This document shows, piece by piece, positions 55,901 through 64,000 of a DNA stretch of 64,000 bases. The notes below the pieces were generated by a model. It was not told where the DNA came from, did no database searches, and saw only the letters and a program-made list of their open reading frames with translations. The DNA is from Plasmopara viticola (taxonomy: Eukaryota; Oomycota; Peronosporomycetes; Peronosporales; Peronosporaceae). Within the stretch, counting starts at the first letter, position 1. Each line of letters begins with the position of its first letter. The stretch is taken from positions 558,001 through 622,000 of the forward strand of contig MBPM02000012.1 of assembly GCA_001695595.3 (NCBI GenBank), read 5' to 3'. The position numbers and the translations under genes are program-made.

Positions 55901-58900
55901 AGGTATCTTGGAGCTTTGTTTACAACAAAGCTCTACTAGCCACAACCTTCTATTTAAATAGGCCAAGATATCTTAGAGCTCTTTTTAATCGGCTATGGTA
56001 CCTTAACGCTTTGCTCTAAGACGCCCCACCGCTTCCGAAACTTATTGGAGAGAGGCTTCAAAATCGTTTTGATCTAGAAATTTGAATTGATACCAGCACT
56101 TTTCAGATCGTTTGTCTGACTTCTATCTTTAGCTGAACGTAATAGACGATGCAAACAAGAATAATTTTCCTAGGAAATATTTCGAACACCTAATTGAAGA
56201 AGATGGACGTATTAGATACCGAGTCCTATCACTCAAAATGTTTGAGTTGGTATCAAAAATGAAGATAAAGTGTTGCTCCACATTCTTAAATACAGATGTC
56301 AGCGTACACCATTGACTTTCCCGAGACGATTCGTGATTTTGCTGGCTTTCGTCACCTCATTAAAAATTGCGAAAGCGCTCAAGTTTTTCAAACAGGCGAG
56401 CACAGGTACACCATGCGCCTACTGATAGTGCCTATTGTCGCTGTCGTATTGATCATAAGCTGGTGGCCAAACACCAAGAGACTGTGGTTTGTATATGTTC
56501 GTCCAACTTTATAGCTTGCTATGAAGAAAACATATCCTCAGCATAGCTCAGATATCTCGTGCTGAGACAAACGACTATTGTTCCGACTGTGAAGATTATA
56601 GTGTGGGTAGGTAAAGGAAAACTTTTTCTTCGTAAAAGCTTAAAACGTTTGGGTTGCCCAAAGAAGCCGCTGAATATCCACTAGGGCTGACTGCGTATAC
56701 ATTTGGTCGTGCGAATGTTGCTCTTTTTTCATGGAGAAGGCACAAATGGAATGCAAAGTGGCATCTATAAAAGTGATTCGCTTACGAAAGTATTAATACT
56801 CATTTCCAAGGTGGTACCGTTTTACCGCCTCTTAGAGCGCATAGAGGCCACTGACCAGCTCTAGCAAGAGTGTTCAAACACCGCACTTATTTGTACAAGC
56901 AACGGTGGCTCTATAAGTAAGCCACAATGATCGTTCGCCCGTAATGATATGTTAGGGGTATTTTTATACGCGCTCCGAGCTTACGGTACCAACGCACAGC
57001 TTGGCAATATGTCATGACCAAGACACTACATATGTGAGTTGTTTTTGAACTACTAAATAAGCAAGTTGGACCCGCACGTCACGAAGGTTTCATCCATGGT
57101 GGCTGAGCTTCGGGTTGAACTACCTCAAACATTCACTCAGTACTAGATTAGGCTCTTCAATCGATCAGTGGTAATAACGGTTTTGGATATTATCAGAGCT
57201 ATATGCATACAAAGTGAAAGCCATGGACCTTGAAAGAAAGGTGATCTGAATTTGATAGGGAGCATCAAGCTTGCGCATAGCCTCCTGAAGGTTGCGTGGT
57301 AATAATGACTCGTTCTTGCGCGGAAAAGGAGGGCTAACTATTCGACTCCATGGTCCGCATTCGCCTCGCACCACTCATTCAAAATATACTGCTCTATCAC
57401 ATTAAACCCTTTTGTTGCGAAGTGGTTGGATCTCACATGGGACAGTGACATTCGTAGATTTCTGGCGTTGGATGAGTTGCAAGTCCTACCGCAGTTATCT
57501 CGATCGTTAAGCTCACCCACGCAATATACCGAGTGTCGCCGTCTTTGGTTTAGACCGCACTTTTCGTACCTAGCGCTGATGATATTATCGACCAGGGTGT
57601 TCTCGGTCGTCGATGGCAATATTATATCGAATTCCGTGTCCCTACGAGCAAGGCCTTTCCCATGACTGATGAATCTGGCGACAAGTCAAACATAATCTAT
57701 AGCAAATTTTAGGCAATAGACTCAATAAAACAGCGTTGACTGGATCCTTCCAAAAAACTTGCGAGCAAGAATGTAGACGAGTGCTCGCCGGAGCGATTGC
57801 GGTGCTCCTTGCCCTTTTTATGCCTGAAGATAGATGCGGCTTTCGAAACACGAAGCAACAGGCACTCGTATCCTGTTTTATTGTAGTGAAAGTCAGTTCA
57901 TGAGCCTTTTATGCCCTAGTGGTGTTATGGTGGACCGACCAGATCTGGTTAGCGTAGACGCAGGCTTTGTGGCAGACATAACCTCTGTCAAGGTACAGAC
58001 ATAGATAGATTTTGGTGAAAAGTTATCCTTGACAACCGAAGCTGTTTGCGTTAGGGTTTTTTTAATCATCGCTTCCCAACTTGCAGACTACTTTGCTGCC
58101 TGTTAAGCCAATGCAACGACGGGAAAGTTTCGTATTAAAACAAAAGAATGATGATCATTACACATTCCTCTTCTATTGATATACTTCGAGGTTGGTGATG
58201 GAGGATGTATAGGGCCGTTACGTAGAGCGACCTTGAATACACAAGCTCGCTGGACTTTTAAAACGATTTTACGAGAATAGCGGCTTTTAAGCACAGCATG
58301 CAGCTCATCGATATTTACAACAATCTGCACTCTGAGGCACATTGTTTAATAGTACAAAAAAGATAGAATCCCTGCCTATACTATGGTAGCGGATTGAACA
58401 CGCATCACGACTAAAGTTTGGACAAAGTCGCTTAAGTACTGATCAAATAAGCTGATCGTTTGATTGCACATTTACCGCACGCTTGATTTCCTATGAATAG
58501 AATTTCTTAATCCATCGTTCAACAAAATGTCGTAAATCTTTCTTCATGCCCTTTCTGTAAGATGCCGCGTGACCACATCACAGTACTGACGGGAACTTGG
58601 CTGTATCTGATTGAGAATTTGTTGATGCAAACTTTCAGTTTAGACAGCTTAATAAGGTCAGAAAGCCAATCTTAGAAGCAATTGAACGATACTATTTTGG
58701 CATTTTTATGTAGCATTTCATTCAGCTAAATCGTTGTCGCGGGGATGCTTGCCATGTTTACTTAAGACAGAGCGCAAAACAGCTTGCATAAAAAACCTAC
58801 AGAAAAATTGGGTTCTTCCGGTTGATGACCTTACAACGCATGAAAGTTTGGAGCTTAATTTTTTATATGTATTCGTATGTACCCGGATGGCGCTTCAGTA

Positions 58901-60862
58901 AATGCAACAAAGTCATCTCTGACTTTGAGGTAAAATATGTCTCCATTCCTGTATCCCTTAGAAATTCTCAGTATGCGTGTATATAGGGCGGTTACTTGCC
59001 TGGATCTTTGCCGTTTATTGTCGTAAAGAAGCTTCATCTTAATTGACGACATCGTAAGAGATACCTATTGCCTGGGGGTACATATTGAAAGGTTCAACCC
59101 ACAGGCCTCACCGAAAATGATGCTATTTAGAGACAAAACCCCGACCGGAGAAACCAGTTTTGGTGGGCATGGTAAAACTAGGAGCCACGCGAAGAGCGAA
59201 GTCATAGTAATTGGTGTTAGTCTAGGGAAAACGTGACTCGCTCACCACCGGTAGTCTCTGCATCGTGAGAGGTCTTCCCACTCTCTGACAATTGATTCAT
59301 TTAGGATGAGAAGTACTTTTTGGGTGGGCAGTGTCCGATCGGTATGGATCGAATGCCGAGCAGTACGCTCATCTGCTTCGTGCGTCGTGAGGGGAATTTG
59401 AAGGCTACTCCTTGCGTGGCAGGTATTAATGCCTGCCTTAAGAAAAAAACTCTGTATCAGCGTGAAATTACGGATTTTAGTACCATATCATATTCTTTTG
59501 CAGGATTTCGTCGGCGTCATATAATTTAGAATACAAAAGTGGCTTATAGGTGGTTCAATTACTGCCCAGCAATGCTATGACAACATATCAATTGTAGAAC
59601 CTATTCTGGAATTGAGTGAGCTTTGAAAAGTATTAAAACCCAGGACTTAATGCTTTACGTCTGTGATCTCAGTGCAACGTTTTCTGAATCTGGCACAATA
59701 ACAAGCGCTGAGACCGCAAGTTCCGTAGAGTCTCTTCAATCAAGGACTATGTAGTCGTATTTGTTGATGACACCGGCACATAGGGCATCTGCCTATGTAC
59801 ATCAAAGTATGAAGTCCTCCAAAAGGATAGTGATTACAGCTCTCTACTCTATAACAAGGAGGCTAGCGATAAATGCCGAGATCGATTCCCGGGTAAGGGA
59901 TTCTCGCAGAGCCAGGTCCCATCGGAATTAGGATTCAAAGTGGTTTACTCTAGAACCTAGCGAATGAGATCCAGAAAGTCAGTAGCAGTGGTTGCGGTAA
60001 GCCGCAAATTCTTATCCTGATAGTACTCAAATCACGTAATCTTGCTCTTTGCTCCTTAGTTTCACATATAGAACAGACACCGAATACACCATCTCGATGA
60101 CACTATCACTGTGTCGTCATTTCTCGTTGTCAGGTCAAAAAAAGTCAAGGCTTATGCTATTCCGACAGCCCGCCACTAATGAACGCTTTGTTAAGAACCG
60201 ATGTGTGAGCAAAGGGATTTGACCCAGTGTCAGGTCTTACGGGTCCTTACATGCTTGGCCACAAAAAAGGGTTACTGGTATGATTTGGAGACCCTATAAA
60301 TGTTTCTCTCGAAATGCCCCAACGCGGGGCCAAATTATCATAATCACATACGAAGCGCGTGTTGCATCTGTTCCAGATCGCAGCAGCTCTCGATTATTCG
60401 ACCCGGAGCCGTTTCGGTTAATAAGGGTCAAACATACGCACGCTTCTAAGCAAATAGGTATAGTATCTCTACTGCATCTGTTGCCTCACTCAAGACGAGT
60501 ACGTGTTGTACTACTCATCAAACACAGAGCTTATGAGCTGCAATGAAGAATTTTTTCCAGCACAGACGCAATTGCGTTTGTCGGAACGAAAAATATAAAT
60601 TATCCTCTATCCAATCCTCACCGCAGACGAAAGCTTACTGGTGTTGTACGAGCGGTAAAGGCCGTATTTTTTCGCTCTGATGCATCAAGCACCGTGTCTT
60701 CAACGGCCTCGTAACATTTTAAGCATGCTATGGTAAAAGACATCCTTATAATCTAGCATGCCCTAAATTTATCGAACTTTCCATACTTACCGCGGCATTA
60801 CTGTAATACTGCGCTGAAATACGATTTTGCATCCCGACAAGCTAAAACCCAGTACTTAATCC
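52962..60862. other. Gene-poor AT-rich stretch
   Basis: About 7.9 kb without a gene I can support. The longest frames are 82 codons (54613-54861, plus) and 93 codons (57338-57619, minus); neither has a recognisable motif. 53900-54450 on the minus strand shows stretches of plausible protein between stops, so old coding or transposon DNA may lie there. A 10-bp-stem hairpin is at 55911-55933. Confidence 0.5.
55911..55933. repeat. Perfect hairpin, 10-bp stem
   Basis: GAGCTTTGTT, a 3-nt loop TAC, and AACAAAGCTC. It lies inside an imperfect direct repeat of about 45 bp (55890-55920 and 55945-55985, 'ggcc.ag.tatctt.gagct'). No neighbouring gene suggests a role. Confidence 0.8.
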
Positions 60863-62490
60863 ATGATTTTGCGCGTGCTTCGAGCTCGTGTTTGCAAGTC
60901 CTCGGGTGCGCTGGCCGTATCCACCTTCTCCCACCCCTTCAAAGTATACCATCATCCACTCGACGGCACAAGTGCGCGCTTTAGCTCGGCAGCGGCAAAA
61001 ATTATTGAACCAGCCGTGGAAGCCGATCCTGTGGACAATGTCAAGATCGATTTAGGTACTATTGGAGCCGAGAAAGCAAAGGTGCTTACTATCGCTGACG
61101 TACTGAACGCGCGTGAACACGAACCGAATCAAAACCAAAGTTTATTTGACTTTGAAGAATGGGAAAGCATTGCTGGCACGGTAAGTTCTCTCCATCTTGG
61201 AGGCAATTGCAGGGCTAATCAATCGATCATTGCAGGAGACAGTGCACGACGCCGTTTTGACGATGGTGGAGCGCAATACTGGATCTCTGATAGTCACAGA
61301 GGCGCAGGAGGGGATCGTCGGTATTATAACTGAGAGGGATATTCTCAAGAAGATCTCCCCACGCACCGTGATGACTGAAGAGAAACTTGTGCGCGATGTC
61401 ATGTCCTCGCACATTATGTGTATCCACCCCAGTACGACAGTCATTGAGTACGTGTGACTGTCAACAATGAGGTCAATTCATTGCTTACAATGTGCTATGT
61501 GTGTGTAGTGCCCTCGCAACGATGACAAAGGAGAATATTCGACACTTGGCAGTAGTCAATGGTGACATGACGAGCGCCAGGAAGCGAGGATCAGTGCAAG
61601 AAGAAGACATGCGTTGCGTGTTGTCCATTACCGACATCGTTCGTGCTTACGCCGAGTATAAAGCGTCAACGAACCAGATGGTGGCAGTAGACGTATCTGC
61701 CGAGGCTGAGGCTCATTCGAAGCTTGAGGTGAAGATGGATATCAAGGGTAGTGATGCCCCCCCGGCGTCGGAATCGAGGATGCCGGAAGTAGCTGCAGTG
61801 GATAATGGGGCCAAGATGTCGTCCACTGCGGTGATTACAGCCGCAACGTTGCTTAAGAAGAAGCACAAGCGCATTCAATTGATACTGAACACTCGACCGG
61901 AAGACCACGTGATGGTGGCTACAGCCGTGACAGAGATGGCCAAGCGCGATTTTGGTGCCGTTTTGGTGGTTGACAAGGACCAGCGAGTCCTTGGTATTTT
62001 CACAGAGCGCGATTATATCCGCAAAGTGTTGTTTGAAGTCAAAGATCCGACGAAAATCCTCGTGACGGACACAATGTCGCCAATCTCGTCAGTGCTGCAA
62101 CTCGAAGATTCGTTGGAAAAGTGTTGGAACTTGGCAGCCACTTCGAATTGCCGGCACTTTCCCGTCATTGGCGTCATGCGGCAAGATCGCGAGAAGGAGC
62201 TTGCCGGGATCTTGTCGATCAAAGATATTGTAAGGGAGATCTCGAAAGATTATAACGCAACTCCGGGTTTTCGTCTCATGGAGTTTATCAAGTCCAAGAT
62301 GGAGCCCAAGCGGACGGAGCCAAAGCATGCAGCGACTGAAGTCAAGTCAGAGACCGCGTCTGTTTCGACTGAAGCGAAAGCCGTGTCAAGTGACGCGAGT
62401 CAGCAACAAGAAGGGAAGGAGAAGAGTGCAACGTGTTTGAAGAAGGAGGAGGAAGGAGAGAATCAAGGCCCGGCGTCCGTAAAAACTTGA
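60863..62490 (+). CDS. CBS-domain protein with four CBS motifs, probably mitochondrial
   Basis: Spliced CDS join(60863-61180, 61236-61447, 61509-62490), 503 residues. Introns 61181-61235 (55 bp) and 61448-61508 (61 bp) are GT-AG and keep the frame (IAGT|ETVHD; VI-D-ALATM). Residues 1-25 resemble a mitochondrial presequence. Two CBS pairs (Bateman modules) follow: about 75-228 (GIITERDILKKI, IRHLAV, SITDIVRAY) and about 296-423 (GIFTERDYIRKVL, CRHFPVIG, SIKDIVREI). The linker (230-290) and Lys/Glu-rich tail (430-503) look disordered. CBS pairs bind adenosine nucleotides and sense energy state in many proteins; no enzyme domain is attached, so the partner is unknown. It converges with the zinc transporter, 65 bp between stops. 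Confidence 0.9.
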
Positions 62491-62555
62491 GTGCGCTGAC
62501 AGGTGAGGTGTAGCTAAGAGGACATGGTTTCCTCAATTAAATAAAGTGCAGCGAG

Positions 62556-63884
62556 CTAGGCCGTCAATTCTATAGGCACCGGGTCATACGCGGCCTTCTT
62601 GGTCGTTGCACGTGGGACTGACATTTTACTTTCCGCTTCAACTGCGACGTTCGAGTACGAGGCCCATTTGCAATAAAGGTCTTCGTCCCACTCCTTTTCC
62701 GTCGGGTCTTCCACTTGCACGGTCAGTCGTCGAACACCCAGCGAGGCCAAAAGGTGCTGCGTTGCCCGAAGGGCTGCACGGGGCTCCCCATTCGGTAGAA
62801 TGTGCACGCTGGCAGCATAGTGCCCCTCGGTGAGCATCCAAATGTGTAAATCATGCACGTCGTACACAGCCGCGAGCGCGCGAAGGCGCTTTTCAATGCG
62901 CCGCAAATCGAGCGCAGGGGGCGCTCCTTCCATCAAAATGTGGATACTTTTCTTTAAAATCCCCCGGGTCGTCCCGAGGACGAGGCACGAAAAGACAATG
63001 GTCGTGATTGGGTCGGCCAGTTGCCACGACGGGTTGTACCAGATCACGCCGCCCGCGAGGCACACGCCCAGGCTTTGTAAAAAGTCCCCCAAGGCGTGAA
63101 TGTAGGCCGCTCGGACATTGATGTTTTCAAACACTGAAGGCGCGGGCACGCTTGTCGAGTCCTCGACGCAGTCGATCAAGGCCATGGCCGACATGGGCGT
63201 CTGCACCAGTTCGAGCGCCCCTGGTATGTGCTCGACGCCGTGCTTTCTCGTCGCGTCACACTGTTCCGAGGTGTCACGAGGACCAGAATTGTGTCCGTGG
63301 CCATGACTGTGGCCGTGGCCGTGACTGTGGCTGTGGCCGTGCCCCAAAATCGCCATGAGTAAAAGGTTAATGCCAAGGCCACAGACCGCAACGACAAACA
63401 TGGCCCGTCCATCCACTGTCTGCTCGGCATTGGGACGTCCTTGGTCAATCACCCTCCGCACCGCCGTGAACAAGAGCCCGACAGCGAGGACCCAGATCGA
63501 CAAGACGCTCAAGAGCGCGCCAATCACCTCGGCACGATGGTAGCCAAACGGCATGGTCGCGGACGCTGGGAATTGCCCTAAATACATGGCAAAGAGCGAC
63601 ACGAGGAACCCTGCCACGTCCGAGAACAAATGGGCGGCGTCCGTCATGATGGCCAAACTATCGGCGTAATACCCACCCGCAAACTGCACGCACATGAAGA
63701 TGAAGGAGCATAGGCATGCCAACTGGAGCTTTTTCATGGCACATTGCGCATGGCTATCGACTTGATCGAGTGCCACGAGGTGGTCGTGTGGTGAAGGAGC
63801 GTGCTGCTCTTCCACGGACGCGTCCACCGAGATGCTCAGCGCCGGCTCCTGAAGTTTAGCTGGCGGTGGTGACGATTTACTCAT
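62556..63884 (-). CDS. Cation diffusion facilitator (ZnT-type zinc transporter)
   Basis: A 442-residue membrane protein of the CDF/SLC30 family, expected to move Zn2+ out of the cytosol into vesicles or out of the cell in exchange for protons. It has six predicted membrane segments between about 52 and 310. Metal-site motifs are HLFSD in TM2 (His85, Asp89) and HALGD in TM5 (His263, Asp267). The loop between TM4 and TM5 has a His/Gly-rich run at 181-198, which typically gathers Zn2+. The C-terminal cytosolic domain (about 320-400) has VHDLHIWML, a family hallmark. The frame is open upstream to 63992, but those 36 codons are not family-like, and the ATG at 63884 before MSKSSPPP is the more likely start. 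No intron is seen. Confidence 0.93.
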   Translation of the reverse strand: MSKSSPPPAKLQEPALSISVDASVEEQHAPSPHDHLVALDQVDSHAQCAMKKLQLACLCSFIFMCVQFAGGYYADSLAIMTDAAHLFSDVAGFLVSLFAMYLGQFPASATMPFGYHRAEVIGALLSVLSIWVLAVGLLFTAVRRVIDQGRPNAEQTVDGRAMFVVAVCGLGINLLLMAILGHGHSHSHGHGHSHGHGHNSGPRDTSEQCDATRKHGVEHIPGALELVQTPMSAMALIDCVEDSTSVPAPSVFENINVRAAYIHALGDFLQSLGVCLAGGVIWYNPSWQLADPITTIVFSCLVLGTTRGILKKSIHILMEGAPPALDLRRIEKRLRALAAVYDVHDLHIWMLTEGHYAASVHILPNGEPRAALRATQHLLASLGVRRLTVQVEDPTEKEWDEDLYCKWASYSNVAVEAESKMSVPRATTKKAAYDPVPIELTA

Positions 63885-64000
63885 TGTAAAACGTCCTTTA
63901 GTGACACGTGGAGTAAGAGGCGCACGCAAAAGCACAAGCAAAAGCAAAACTTGAGCACTTCCTGCAGTGGGAGAGCGAGCGTTGATCGTCACGACAGATG
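63885..64000. promoter_or_regulatory. 5' region of the zinc transporter gene
   Basis: The window ends 116 bp upstream of the start. I see no clear Inr+FPR motif here. Confidence 0.3.

Noticed and set aside
59840..59930. tRNA-like segment with GATCGATTCCCGGGT
   Set aside because: The T-arm-like motif is not matched by D-arm, anticodon arm and acceptor stem pairing.
63885..63992. Longer start of the zinc transporter
   Set aside because: The added 36 residues do not resemble the family; the next Met starts a typical cytosolic N-terminus.

Overview
The window looks like nuclear DNA of an oomycete of the Phytophthora/downy mildew type (Peronosporales). Evidence: introns of 55-73 bp, oomycete-style Inr+FPR core promoters in front of the pectinesterase genes, secreted CE8 pectin methylesterases in a repeat-rich gene-sparse block, and compact convergent housekeeping genes at the right end. 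Species is not determinable by eye.

Layout. (1) 1-41,000: a decayed array of pectin methylesterase (PME) units. Six copies are visible: 1456-2463 (-), 5301-6308 (+), 24276-25274 (+), a pseudogene at about 31612-32597 (-), 34640-35650 (+), and an N-terminal relic at 40816-40950 (+). Copies 1 and 2 sit in a ~3.56-kb-arm inverted repeat (166-3725 / 4046-7606) with nine nucleotide differences between the coding regions. Units share 5' and 3' flanks and a recurring ~0.4 kb spacer repeat ('R'). (2) A second inverted duplication (about 8115-23250 against 26540-27910) flanks copy 3. Its left arm alone received a 9.1-kb non-LTR retrotransposon (8252-17380, with an OTU-protease-like domain), a tRNA-derived SINE (17538-17856) and a short-LTR copia element (18614-22836). 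The right arm keeps the three empty sites. (3) 35,930-46,440: two decayed Ty3/gypsy elements, one of which appears to end the sixth PME copy. (4) 47,102-50,448: a predicted mitochondrial PPR-like gene convergent with a kinesin gene. (5) 50,449-60,862: gene-poor, AT-rich DNA with one short retroelement copy at 52629-52949, related to bases 1-165. (6) 60,863-63,884: a four-CBS-domain protein convergent with a CDF/ZnT zinc transporter.

Biology. PMEs de-esterify plant cell-wall pectin, so the left two thirds is an accessory host-interaction region shaped by duplication, inversion, retroelement insertion and decay. The most testable observation is that two of the four intact PMEs carry Asn in place of the catalytic Asp of the QDT motif. 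The right-hand genes are ordinary conserved eukaryotic genes. All element names and gene functions are read by eye from motifs; no database search was possible.
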